64,000 nt of DNA from Prasinococcaceae sp. CCMP 1430. Taxonomy: Eukaryota; Prasinodermophyta; Palmophyllophyceae; Prasinococcales; Prasinococcaceae. The notes under the pieces are model-generated. The model was not told the DNA's origin. It saw nothing but the letters and a program-made list of their open reading frames with translations, and ran no database searches. Location: assembly GCA_013416795.1 (NCBI GenBank), contig RQSC01000029.1:657744-721743 (forward strand). Direction: 5' to 3'. Each line of letters opens with the position of its first letter. Within the stretch, counting starts at the first letter, position 1. The position numbers and the translations under genes are program-made. Below are positions 41,955 through 52,044 of this stretch, in pieces.

Positions 41955-43457
41955 TCAGTCGCTGGCGACGGTGGCTGCCGCCAGCGTGTACGCTTGCGTG
42001 TCCTCCTCGTCTTCAGAGCCGCCCGCGGGGCCTGCTCGCCCGCCCGCCGTGTCTGTGTCGTCCCGCGCAGCGAGCGCCACGCCACCGCACCCAATGGCCC
42101 CCGCGTTCCCAATGCGGCGGTGTGCCGCCGAGCCCTGCTGTGGCGCTGTCGTGGCGCCGGCGCCGGCGCCAGCAGCAGGCACGACGCCGCGCGCGTCCAC
42201 GGCGTACGCCACAACGGCATTTGGTGCCAGCGGCGACTTGGCGATGCTGAGTAGCCGCCTGCCGCCGTCGGCCTCCACCACGAGGCGGGTGTTGACGGCA
42301 TGCGCCCAGTTGTACCCGAGCGCCGCAGTCAGATACGAGTCCTTGCCCTCACCCATCCCGCCGCGGCCGCGCGCCTCCTGCTCATCTCCGCCGTCGTCAT
42401 GACCGCCTGCTCGTCGCCCAACCAGTGCGTGTGCCGCCCCCCCGCCCATCATCGTAGTCACCTGCGGCGAGTGGGGCGGCGCAAGTCAGTGGCTTTGGGA
42501 CCGCGCGCGATGCGCGTGAGGTCTCGCGATGGCATCGCCGAGCAACACGCAGCCTGTAGGCGTGCCCCGCAGGCGCGCGTGCAAGCTGGCAGCACCCGGG
42601 CACACACACCCACAAACACGCACACATCGCTCATACATCGCTCACGCAACTTGGTTCACCGTGAAGACCGGTATGTTGAAATTCTCCGCGTAGCGCTTGA
42701 GAACGGCCGCCTGCCTGCCGAGCACCTCGTTGTTGCGCTTGCGGTCCTCCGCCGTCTCAGCGCTCGCGGCGCGCACCAGTGAGGCGATGGAGTCCACCAC
42801 GATGAGGCGGATGTTGCGCATGACGATGTGTTGCTCCAGGTCGACCATCAGCTGCAGCAGCTGCGCGCCGGCGCCATCCCCTCCGCCGTGCCCCCCTTCG
42901 ACGTACGGCGAGAATACCAGGACGCGCTCAGCGAGGCTCTGCGCGGCCTCGGGCGCGTCATACTGCCCGGCAAAGCGCGCGCGCGCGATCTGCAGCAGGC
43001 GCGCCGACGAGAACTTGTTCTCGGTGTCAAAGTATGCCACCGCCCCGCCCAGCCCGCCCGCGTCTGGCGCGCGTGTGGCCACAACGCTGAGAGTCAGACA
43101 AAGCTGGGTCTTTCCCAGCCCCGCGGGCCCCACGACTTCGGTAATCGAGCCTGCAGGCACGCCGCCGCGCAGGGCAGCGTCAATCTCGTAGAGGCCGGTC
43201 GGCAGGCAGCGTCGCTCGGCCGCGCTGAGGAGGTCGAGGGCAGTGCGCTGCTTGGGCGCGGCGGCAGCACTCGCCGCAGCGACGGCCACGGCGGCCTCGC
43301 CGGGCAGCAGCCCAGCCTCGATAGCGTCCAGCGCCGACGCGCCGAGCAGCTCTTCGGCGGTGTGCACGCCGGCCGACGCTAAGCGCGCGAGCGCGCCGCT
43401 CTCCAGCCCGCAGCGCTCCAGGCGGAACTGGCCGCCTCCCACAGCAGTGGTGGGCAT
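41955..43457 (-). CDS. RAD51B: RAD51 paralogue, RAD51B type
   Basis: Two exons, 43457..42651 and 42461..41955 (437 residues). The acceptor is CCGCAG and the donor GTTGCG is unusual, but the join NQ-VTTMMGGG reproduces the family TNQ-ITT motif. The N-terminal HhH (LERCGLESGALARLASAGVH) precedes the RecA core: Walker A GPAGLGKTQ, AYFDTENKFSSARLLQIARA RF, and Walker B IRLIVVDSIASLVRA. Exon 2 has YLTAALGYNWAHAVNTRLVV and LLSIAKSPLAPNAVVAYAVD ARGVV, a specific match to RAD51B (LGNTWSHSVNTRL, IAKSPLAPFTSFVYTI). RAD51B acts with RAD51C, RAD51D and XRCC2 in homologous recombination. The C-terminus is extended by an acidic Gly/Ala tail. Confidence 0.88.
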
Positions 43458-44011
43458 CGGCAACCCCGTCGCTCTCTGCGCGCGGAAAAGCGCCCCAGCA
43501 GCGACAGCGCCGGCGAGCGGCGGCGAGCAGCGGCGAGCGGCGCGGCGCGGCCTGCCACGCGCAAGCGCGCGGCGGCAGCCGCTGCCGCGTACCCGCCAAA
43601 CCTTCCTCGCACCCGCCCGCCGCCGGCCTCGCCCGAGCACGCCTGCGTGCGCACTGTGGCTCGCGGCCCCGGCCCGCGCTGCTCCCGCCGAAAGGAGTTC
43701 GAAATTGATTTTGCTGTTACTCGGTGCGCACGCGGCGCTGCGCTCCGTGCAGGCAGCGGCGGGCGTGCTGTGGTGGGGTGTGGAAGAGGGGCGCGCCCCG
43801 CCTCCTCTCCCCCTTGAGCTCCCATTCGCGTGTGTTTTGCGCGCGCCGCGCGCGTGTGCGCTGCGCACGGGCATGCAGAGGCCGTCGCACATGCACGTAG
43901 CGTTATCACGACATGTCGACGCGGTAGGTTTGCTGCTTGCCAAGATCGCAACATGCGCTAAAAACTGATTGGCTTACACAATGGACGACCATCGATGTCA
44001 ATACAGGTCTG
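43458..44011. other. spacer between RAD51B start and the EF-hand gene stop
   Basis: About 550 nt, GC-rich, with no supportable gene. A TTACA (TGTAA on the minus strand) at 43974-43978 lies 34 nt beyond the EF-hand gene stop and probably belongs to its 3' UTR. A TTTGCTGTTACTCGG patch near 43705-43725 is the only AT-richer part upstream of RAD51B. Confidence 0.35.
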
Positions 44012-47000
44012 TCAGCAAAACGGATTGCCACCGAGCTTGATGGAGTGCGAGCCTTCGCAGTACCCATAGTAGCTCTCCTTGGTGTCACAGAAATTGTTTG
44101 AGACGGCGCCGTAGTAGCAGGGGCAGCACACGCCGGTGAAGCACGCCGCGTTGTCGTTCCAGCCGCAGTCGTCGCCGATGTTGAGCTTGTTGCCCGAGAA
44201 GTACACCGTCTCCTGCGCTTCTTCGTCGTCGTACCACATGAGCGGGTCGTTGTGGTTGTCCCAAATGGGCACGCCCACCTGGAAGAAGCCCACGTTGACG
44301 CCGCCGTTGATGTCGCCCTTGAGCAGATGCATCTTGCGATTGTCCAGTTTGGACGGGAAGTAGTAGTTGTACTCGAAGTTGCCCCAGAAGCCGACGACAT
44401 TGATCTGGCCCGAGGCACCGATGTACCCAATCGTCGGCTGATCGCTTGCCGAGCCTTGACAGATGTTACTCTTGGAGCAAGGGTGCGCGTCGGCCCCTTG
44501 CATCCCACCCAGGAAGCCGACCGTCACGACAGGTATGCCGACTTCCCAGAGGCCGACCTTGACCTGCCCCTCGCCCTTGACCTCGAAGGCGCCGGCAAAG
44601 CCTTCCTTAGGGTCAACGTCCACCTTGAGCGAGATGCCGAAGGCAAGCGGCCCCTTTTGGATCTCGCCTTCGATCTGCACCAGGCAAATCGGGTACGAGT
44701 TGGGGTTAAAGTCCTCCACGTCGTGGTTGATGCCATAGACCATCGCCAGCCCTTTCGGCAGCTCTATGCCGGAGAGCAGGCGCGGCTTGCAATGCGCGCT
44801 GAGGTCCGAGTGGGAAGCCTGCACCTGGAAGTGGCCCTTCCCTGCCGCCTTCCATAGCTTCAGCAGCTTGTTGTCGGCCTTTGCCAGCAGGTGCCGCGTG
44901 GCGTTGCCCCCGTCCGCCGCCAGCGAGGCCATCACGCCCTCAGCGGGCCCGACCACGCGCGCCGTGAGCTGATCGAGCGGCAGCGTGAGGATTTCCTCGC
45001 CCGAGTCGAGTGGCGAGGCGAACTCGATGCCATTCTCGGTGAGACGGCCCGGCACATGGCCTTCCATCAGCAGACGCCGCTGGCCCGCGTCGGGCTGGCC
45101 CATCGACACGCGGCGCTGCTCCTTGCGGATATGCGACGCCAGCTTGCGGTGACCCTCGGAGGTGCCGTCGCCGATCGAGCCCGGCGGAAAGGGGTTTGTG
45201 CCGCGGAAGGGCGTCGTGCCGCTGCCCAAGAGCGTGATGGCCGGCGCGTCGCACCCGCCTGGCAGCTCGAAGTTGAAGCTCGCAAGGTCGAAGTCGGCGG
45301 CGCGGCCATCGCATTCGGAGTCCATGCACGTGAGCACGAAGACGGTAGACTCGCCATTGAGCTGGTTGCTCACGCGGCGGGGAATATAGCTGCCGTCGGA
45401 CATCTCCTGGTCGAACAGGAAGGCCTGCAGGTATTGGATGTTTTCGTCCCCCTCGATTCGGAACTTGCGCAAGGTGGCACTCTCGTCTGACATCACGTCA
45501 GGCGCGTAGCCGTGCTGCGCCAGTCGCTCGGCTGATACAGACATCTCACCGTCGTAGTAGCCCACCGAGTGGGTGGCGAGCACGTCTGCGAAGCTCAGGT
45601 CTGCGTCATCGCCCCCGTCGAGCTTGCACTGGATCACACCAGGGAACGTCGGGTGGCTCAAAGGGTCATCTCCAAAAGCAGAGATAGAGTAGTTGAGCCC
45701 AAAGTCGGTTCGGTCGGGGTTGACCATCCACGCGGCCTTGCGATCGTCTGCCTTCGAGTCACCGTCCTCGCCGGGGTCGAAGAAGGTGACACTGACATAG
45801 CCCTCGGGGAAGAGCGTCGACTCCTTTACCTCAAATGCTCGGCCTCCTTCCATCCACATGCGCCCCTTCACGCTGCGGATGTAGTTGCTCTGCGCCTCCG
45901 TGGCGTCTTCAGCCAGCGACATGTTGACGCGGTAGTTTTCTGCTGGAAAGTCGCCGATATGGTCGTGCAGCGATAGGCAGCGGTCACGGCCGCTCGACTC
46001 GGGCCCCGTCTTGACGCAGGCGTAGTACATCTCGTACTCGACGTAAAAGCTGGCCGGGAAGCTAGGCATCGGGCCGTCGTCCTCGTCCATGCCCTCAAAG
46101 GCGTCAATCTTATTGAAGAGGCCGACCAGATCGTACAGGCTGGCCAGGCGACGGCCGCTCGCGTCCAGCGCGAAGCCTGCGTTCTCGAAGAGCGGTGCCA
46201 CCTGTGAGCTAAAGGAAAGCTGGCGGCCAGTGATTGTAACCTGCCCGATGTGCGTCTACAGCACAACGCTCGAGCCGTCGCCCTCAAAGAAGCGCGCCCA
46301 ACCGGTAATCTGCAGAACCAGCTTGGCCTCCTCGTTCTCCACGCGCAGGTAGCGCATCTCGTCAAAAGCTTCGTCGGGAAGCAGACTCGAGAGCGCGGCG
46401 GGCACCGCGTTCACCGCCGCAGAGGCCGTCTTGTTGTCGGCGGTCTTAGTGACGCCTGAGGCATCGCTGAGCCCCGCAGAGGCGGTGGGAAGGCCGGTCG
46501 CTTTGTCCAGCGTTACGCCGCCCTCGATCTTGGTCTCCTTAGAGAGCTCAACCACGGTGAAGACGAGGCCCGTGATGGCCGCAAGCATGATTCCCATGAG
46601 TAGCAGCAGTGCGGCAGCCAGCCTAGTCAGCTTCTTCACCATCTTCTTTGACTCAAGGTAGAGCTCAGCGCCGCGCGCGAGCTCCATCGGCGCCACCGTG
46701 CCATCGCCGTCGACGTCGAAGACCTTGAGAGTGGGCTGGATTTCCTTGGGCAGCGTCTTTATCGCAATCTCGCCGCTGCGGTTGGCTTTCTTGAGCGTCG
46801 CGTACGTGTCGAAGACCTCCGTGATCTGCACGACACACAGCGCCCAAGGTCAGCAATGCAGTGCGCGCGGTGCAGCCTCGGGCGCGCGCCACGCCTGCAG
46901 CAAGGAGCGCGCGCCAGCTCGCAGCGTGACGCCCTAGTTGATAGCACGCACCTCGTCAAGCTCGAGGATTCCGTTGCCCTCGTCATCGATCTCCTTCAGG

Positions 47001-47763
47001 ATGGCTGCGGACGGACGTGTGCACGGCGCCGGCGGGCGGGGGTATGGGCGCAGTCAGCGCAGGTGGCGCACTGGTCTCGCCAAGCACTGCGAGGCCCCCT
47101 TCCACGGCCAGTCGACCCCCCCCCTCCCACCCCAACACACACCGCAGCCTTCGAGGCAGCCCTGTGTCACCAGGGTGCCCGCACATACCACTCGCGTCCA
47201 CAGCCGCAACCGGAGCGCCACGCGACGCGAGGTGCGCCGCAGGCGCGCGCACGGCACGCGCGCAGGGACATGTCTACAGCGCGCGGGGGAAAGGAGGGGC
47301 CAACAACAACCAAAACAAAGAGGCCGCCGCCGGCCGCGGCGCGCGAGCCGTTCGCGCCGCAGCAAAACGCCACGGCACTGGCGGAGGGCGTCTGCCCACA
47401 CGAGCGTGCGCCCACGCCTCAGACGCCACCCTCAACGACCGGCGCAGCTCGCGAGCCGCCCCGCGACGCATTCGGTCACAGGCTGACGCGGAGTGCGCGC
47501 CCAGCGGCAAGGCGCAGAGCACTCGACGCAGGGGTGTGGATGACCAACCGAACGGCGGCGCGCATCGGTTGGGTGTGCCAGCGGTTGGGGATTTCTCACC
47601 GCACGCGGCTCGTACCGTGCAGGCTCTCGGGGAACATGTCGATGCCGATGGAGAAGGCCGCGCCGTCCGCCGGCGGGGCGGCCGGGCCATCCTCTACTTT
47701 TCCGGATGCGGAGTCATCCTCCACTTTACTGGATGCGTTGCGCCCGCCGAAGGCGAAGGGCAT
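44012..47763 (-). pseudogene. large EF-hand/transmembrane protein interrupted by an in-frame TAG
   Basis: Three exons fit in phase: 47763..47616, 47004..46952 and 46825..44012 (about 1,004 codons). Exon 1 starts MPFAFGGRNASSKVEDDSAS. Exon 2 and early exon 3 hold two EF-hand-like loops (EIDDEGNGILELDE, VFDVDGDGTVAPMEL), then a basic stretch and one TM helix (RLAAALLLLMGIMLAAITGL VF). The remaining about 800 residues look extracellular or luminal, beta-rich, with a Cys-rich end (CGWNDNAACFTGVCCPCYYG). The frame is intact except for TAG at 46258-46256, between GDGSSVVL and THIGQVTITGRQL; coding character continues on both sides. A single-base change from a Tyr codon, a sequencing error, or true inactivation are possible. 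No family function is recognised. Confidence 0.55.
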
Positions 47764-48502
47764 GGCCTGCCGCGAGAGCGCGCGGCGCCGCGCGCGCTAC
47801 GTGGCGCCGCGCGCGCTGTGTGGCGCCGCGCGCGCTGTGCCCCCTGGGCGAGACACCCAGCCCGAATGTCTCTGTCTCTCGTCACCGCGTTCAGCGCGCG
47901 CACTGATGAGCGCACGCACACACAGATACACACGCACGCGCGCACACACACGCACGCACGCACGCACGCACGCACGCGCGCACGCACGCGCGCACGCACC
48001 CCAATGCGCGCGCGCGCGGCGAGATACGCGTTCCGCGGCGTTTTCGCGGGCGCGTTCCGCGGCCTCCCGCGGCCGAGCTCGCTCGCGCGCGCCGCGGACG
48101 GGGCAGGGGGCAGGCGCCGTAGCGCGCCGTAGCGCGCGCGCGCTCGCGCGGCGGTTGGTTGGTTGGGGGAACGGGCGCGCGCGCGCGCATCAAATACGTG
48201 CACACACGCTTGACGCTGCTAACGAACTGTCCGGCGATAGGCCATTTTTGATGGTGCTGTCTGTACCAGATATTTGGCAAATCTTGCGGAATCCTCTCAT
48301 GCTGTGCAGAACTGTGTCCGGCACCCAAGGAATCCGTCTGACCTACTATTTTCGCCTTGTCTTCTGGGGAACCGACACCCGGCCTCAATTGACCCCACCA
48401 ACCAATATTACATGTCGCCGCTTCAATGGCGGCGCTCGGAGCTGCGCGCGCCGATCCGTGTCAAAGTACTGTACGGTCTCGCTCGCGGTTGTCGCCGCCG
48501 CC
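47764..48502. other. spacer with CA/GCAC repeats and a lower-GC patch
   Basis: Promoter region of the EF-hand gene and 3' flank of POLD1. 47790-47835 repeats GCGCGCTGTGTGGCGCC-type units; 47915-48000 is a CACA/GCACGCAC array; 48190-48420 is markedly lower in GC than the rest of the window and includes TTACA at 48408-48412, 90 nt past the POLD1 stop. No convincing ORF in the patch. Confidence 0.4.
47918..48000. repeat. CA/ACGC simple-sequence array
   Basis: Imperfect dinucleotide and tetranucleotide repeat (CACACA, then about eight ACGC/GCAC units interspersed with GCGC). Alternating purine-pyrimidine throughout, so potentially Z-DNA forming. Confidence 0.85.
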
Positions 48503-51500
48503 TCACCACCTGGCGAGTTCTGCGTGTTTCTCGTCGAGCTCCTTCTGCACCTTCTTGCGCCGGTAGAAAATAGCGCAATCCCTGTTGCTGCACAGCACAT
48601 CCTGGTGAAGCGTACCCGAACAGCTCTGACATTGCGTCCACAGGCGAGAGAATTGCTCTTCGAGGTCGTTAGCGGCGCTCAGGCTCTTGTAGTAGATCTC
48701 CCCCGCGCGCGGCGAGCAGTTGGGACAGAGCGCGCCCTTGGCCGCAGCGCCCGACAGCGGCGCCTTGCAGCCGAGGCATTTGGCCTGCACCTTGGCGAAC
48801 CGCATGATCCCACCGCCGGACATGCTCGGCGTCGAGATGGTGATGGCGCGCGTGTGATCGCCGGTGAGCAAGCTCTGCGCGTTTTTGAGACAAGGGTCGA
48901 AGATGCGAAGGAGGGGCGCCTTGAGCATTTCCAGGTAGTGCCGCGTATCGAGCGGCAGGTTGTGCTCGAGCGCATAGATGGGGTCCTCGGCTTTCTCGTA
49001 CGCCTTGGCGCCCTTGGCGCCCTTGACAATCACGTACGCCACGCGATCGCCGGTGGCGGGCGCGGTGGCGGGATCACGCTTGCGCATTCGCTTGGCGAGC
49101 TCGACATGCGGCGCTTTGGCGTCGTACGCCTCAACGTCCTGCGAGAGGGCCTTGGAGATCACCAGCATAGACATGTCAAGTCGGTTCTGAAGCAGGTCCC
49201 GGATGCGCTCCTTGACGTATTCGGCGGCACCATTGACGTCGCGGTCCATGAGAATCTTGTTGAGCGCGTGCGTGAGCACGTCGCGCACCAGAGCACAGTT
49301 GTCACGGCGCTGCGTCTCAATGCCCGTGGTATCCATCTTGTCCCACTTGACGGGGTTGGTCCAGTACATGCCCGCGTAGCGCTTCTTGCTCAGCAGCAGG
49401 AAAGGAAAGTACACTTTCTCGAACTCGAGCTTGATGGGCTTGGGGAAGGTCTCCGTCACTAGCGCCGCGGCCTCCTCGCCGAGGCGCATCGCCTCCTTCA
49501 CCATGCCCGTGCCGTCCTTGTCGTCGGGGTCCTGGGTGAGATTGAAGTTGACGAAGACCGAGTCGGTGTCACCGTACACCACGTCGGCGTCCGCCGCATA
49601 GCCGTTCGCCACCGTGTAGCGCTTCTTGACCTCGGCCATGGTCTGCTCGATCATCTGCCGGCCGTACGCTGTAGTGGAAGAGGAGATGGCCAGGCACGGC
49701 AGCTTGCCCACGGTCGCGCCGGTGAATCCGTACACAGAATTCGCACTCACCTTCAACGCCAGCTGGCGACCGTTGAGCACGGCCTTCGCAAGCGGGTCGG
49801 TCGCTTTCTTCATGTCAGCCTTCGCCCGCTTGCGCGCGCCCAGGAGCTCCTGCAAGATCTCGGGCAGCAGACCTTTGCGCACGCTCTCCTTGACGAAGTA
49901 GTCCCCGTTAGGCGTCTTCTCGATCTGCTCTGGCGCGAAGCTGCTCGCCATCTGCGGGGGGACGAGAGTGGTGTAGCACAGGTTGTGCGCCATCATGATC
50001 GAGGGGTAAAGCGAGGCAAAATCGAGCGTGGCGATGGGCTTCTCGTAGTAGCCTGCCTTGGCCTCGAGCACGGTGGCACCCTCGTACGTGGCGTCGTTCT
50101 GTGTGCGCTGCACGACAGGCACCACAAGATCCTGCTGGCGGCACTTGCGCAGGATCTGACTCAGCACCTTGATCGACTGGCCCTTCGAGAGCAGGAAGGA
50201 GATGGGCACACCGGTCACGCGCGCCATCTCGGTGTAGTTGTACATGTACATGAGCGAGTCCAGCAGGCGCTGCGGCAGCAGGGCGTCCTTGAGACAGTAT
50301 ACGGCCAGGCGGCGACGCGTCTCGGCATTGCCCTGCTGCAGGTCGGAGATGATCGAGTGGTGTACGTCTTCCTTTTGCTCCCCCAGGAAATGCGCTGACA
50401 CGTTGTTCAGGCTGTAAGACGACAGCTTGTAGTCGCGGCGCACGGCCTGCAGCAGGTCGAATTGCACGCGCCCCTCGAGCGTGATCTCTTTGGTCTCGCG
50501 CGTGCCGTACGCCTTGGAACTGAAGGTTGTATTGCGCATCTTGATCATCGAGCCGCGAATGCGGCCGAAAACCGGGAAGTCGGTCAGGCGCAGCGTCTCC
50601 GCGCGGTCGAGCAGATACGGAAGGTCGAAGTCAACGATATTGTAGCCGATGATCATGTCGGGGTCGGTGGCGATGATGAAGTCGCGCCACGCGCGCAACA
50701 ATTGGCGCTCGTCTGCGAAAGGCATGACCTCCGCGCCCACGATGGCGCTGCAGGTACCCAGCGTCATGACGTTCTTCACGGCGGGCGAGCTCTCGCCTTG
50801 CACAGTGAGCACGCTGGCGATCTGGATCACGGGGTCGAGCTTGGCGTCGGGGAAGTGCCCCTTGCGACCCATGCACTCTATGTCCACGCTGACAATACGC
50901 AGCGGCGCGATCACCGAGTGCGGCCCCTCCGCGGGGTGGCTGATGATGTCCTTGTAGTGCACGTCGAACTCGATCTGGCAGCTCGAGGCGGGCTTGGGAT
51001 GACCGCCGTCGGTTCGCAGCTTGTACTTACCCTGCTTGGCCTCGACCCAGTTGCCACCCACGATGTCGGTGTCGATCATGTAGCGCAACACGAAGAGCAC
51101 ATTGGATTCGAAGGTGGGGAAGGAGATGCTCCCGTCGGTGGGCGTGGGCATGCCCTTCTCCAGCGCGCTGCGCGCGGCAGTCACCAGCGTGGGCAGCGCC
51201 ATGGTGATTTTGATGAATGTGCGCGACTTCTCCGACTGATAGTTCCACACAGTCTGCTTCTGCACGAGCTCCACGCGCGTCACGAGCGGGCCCTGCACGT
51301 CACGCGCCTTGGCGCCTGCGTTCTCCGCCGTGCCGCGATTCAGCACGGACTTGAAGCCCGGGAGGTCGTCCGGGCCGAACCCCGGAGGCGCCGGCGCGTA
51401 AAAGTACGGCTCGAAGCCGTGCACAAAGCAGCACACCGAGTTGCCCTCGGGCGTGACGCCGAACATGCGCAGCTGCGCGGCCTTGCCCACCTGCGAGCTG

Positions 51501-51835
51501 AAGCGCGTGTCCACCTTGTCGATCACGTAGTCGATGTCGACCTGTTGAAAGAGCAGCGACCGCGCGCCAGGGTTGACGCCCCCGGCCGGCAGCGCCGGCC
51601 GTAGCCACTTCTCCTGCACGGCGGTGTCCGTCGCCGCCACGAGCTCGATGTCATCGGGTATCATCTCCTGCATCGCGCCGTCGGCGTCCTCGAGGTCCTC
51701 GTCCCACTCGGGCGGCTCGTCGTCCTCGCCGACGTACGGGCGCTTCGGCGCGCCGCCGCCGGGCGCGGGATCCGTTTTCGGGGGCGNGCGCGCGCCCCCG
51801 CCCGCCGCGTTTCGAACGCAGTTCGAAACGCGCAC
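48503..51835 (-). CDS. POLD1: DNA polymerase delta catalytic subunit
   Basis: A single exon of about 1,100 codons. Exonuclease motifs: VSVDIECMGRKGHFPDAKLD (ExoI) and DPDMIIGYNIVDFDLPYLLD (ExoII). Polymerase motifs: LDFASLYPSIMMAHNLCYTT (A), KVSANSVYGFTGATVGKLPC (B) and VVYGDTDSVFVNF (C) with the catalytic Asp pair. C-terminal CysA (CLGCKAPL ... CPNC) and CysB (CQSCSGTLHQDVLCSNRDC) metal sites; CysB holds the 4Fe-4S cluster in Pol delta. It is the lagging-strand replicase with PCNA and the small subunit. The frame opens with GTG at 51835; one ambiguous base (51787) and an inverted repeat lie in the first 20 codons, so the true start is unresolved. It lies 209 nt upstream-facing from the SPT16 stop on the same strand. 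Confidence 0.96.
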   Translation of the reverse strand: MRVSNCVRNAAGGGARXPPKTDPAPGGGAPKRPYVGEDDEPPEWDEDLEDADGAMQEMIPDDIELVAATDTAVQEKWLRPALPAGGVNPGARSLLFQQVDIDYVIDKVDTRFSSQVGKAAQLRMFGVTPEGNSVCCFVHGFEPYFYAPAPPGFGPDDLPGFKSVLNRGTAENAGAKARDVQGPLVTRVELVQKQTVWNYQSEKSRTFIKITMALPTLVTAARSALEKGMPTPTDGSISFPTFESNVLFVLRYMIDTDIVGGNWVEAKQGKYKLRTDGGHPKPASSCQIEFDVHYKDIISHPAEGPHSVIAPLRIVSVDIECMGRKGHFPDAKLDPVIQIASVLTVQGESSPAVKNVMTLGTCSAIVGAEVMPFADERQLLRAWRDFIIATDPDMIIGYNIVDFDLPYLLDRAETLRLTDFPVFGRIRGSMIKMRNTTFSSKAYGTRETKEITLEGRVQFDLLQAVRRDYKLSSYSLNNVSAHFLGEQKEDVHHSIISDLQQGNAETRRRLAVYCLKDALLPQRLLDSLMYMYNYTEMARVTGVPISFLLSKGQSIKVLSQILRKCRQQDLVVPVVQRTQNDATYEGATVLEAKAGYYEKPIATLDFASLYPSIMMAHNLCYTTLVPPQMASSFAPEQIEKTPNGDYFVKESVRKGLLPEILQELLGARKRAKADMKKATDPLAKAVLNGRQLALKVSANSVYGFTGATVGKLPCLAISSSTTAYGRQMIEQTMAEVKKRYTVANGYAADADVVYGDTDSVFVNFNLTQDPDDKDGTGMVKEAMRLGEEAAALVTETFPKPIKLEFEKVYFPFLLLSKKRYAGMYWTNPVKWDKMDTTGIETQRRDNCALVRDVLTHALNKILMDRDVNGAAEYVKERIRDLLQNRLDMSMLVISKALSQDVEAYDAKAPHVELAKRMRKRDPATAPATGDRVAYVIVKGAKGAKAYEKAEDPIYALEHNLPLDTRHYLEMLKAPLLRIFDPCLKNAQSLLTGDHTRAITISTPSMSGGGIMRFAKVQAKCLGCKAPLSGAAAKGALCPNCSPRAGEIYYKSLSAANDLEEQFSRLWTQCQSCSGTLHQDVLCSNRDCAIFYRRKKVQKELDEKHAELARW
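51806..51832. repeat. 12-bp perfect inverted repeat (CGCGTTTCGAAC, 3-nt spacer)
   Basis: Arms 51806-51817 and 51821-51832 are exact reverse complements separated by GCA. Located at the 5' end of the POLD1 frame next to the ambiguous base; could be a regulatory palindrome or an RNA hairpin near the start. Confidence 0.8.
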
Positions 51836-52044
51836 AGCGGCGAGAATAATGCGAATATGCGGACGCCGCCGAGTGTCGCGCGCGCGAAATCGCCAACCTC
51901 AAACGAACAAACAACGCGCTCGCGGAGGTGGCGCGGCCCGGCGGCGCGCGCGGGGGGTCCGGCGCGCGCGCGAGCGCGGGGGTGCGTCGTTGCGAGCATT
52001 ACCGGCGGCGAGGCAGCGGCGCGCGTGCACCGCCGGGAGCGTCC

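Noticed and set aside
46259-46330. Short intron removing the in-frame TAG of the EF-hand gene
   Set aside because: The available GT...AG pairs would make introns of under about 75 nt and would delete protein-like sequence; all other introns here are 90 nt or longer.
48190-48480. Possible transposon or reverse-transcriptase remnant in the low-GC patch
   Set aside because: Neither strand gives a recognisable RT, integrase or transposase motif, and no terminal repeats or target duplications are visible.
46856-49462. 868-codon plus-strand frame
   Set aside because: Runs across an intron, an intergenic repeat region and the antisense of POLD1; no coherent protein.
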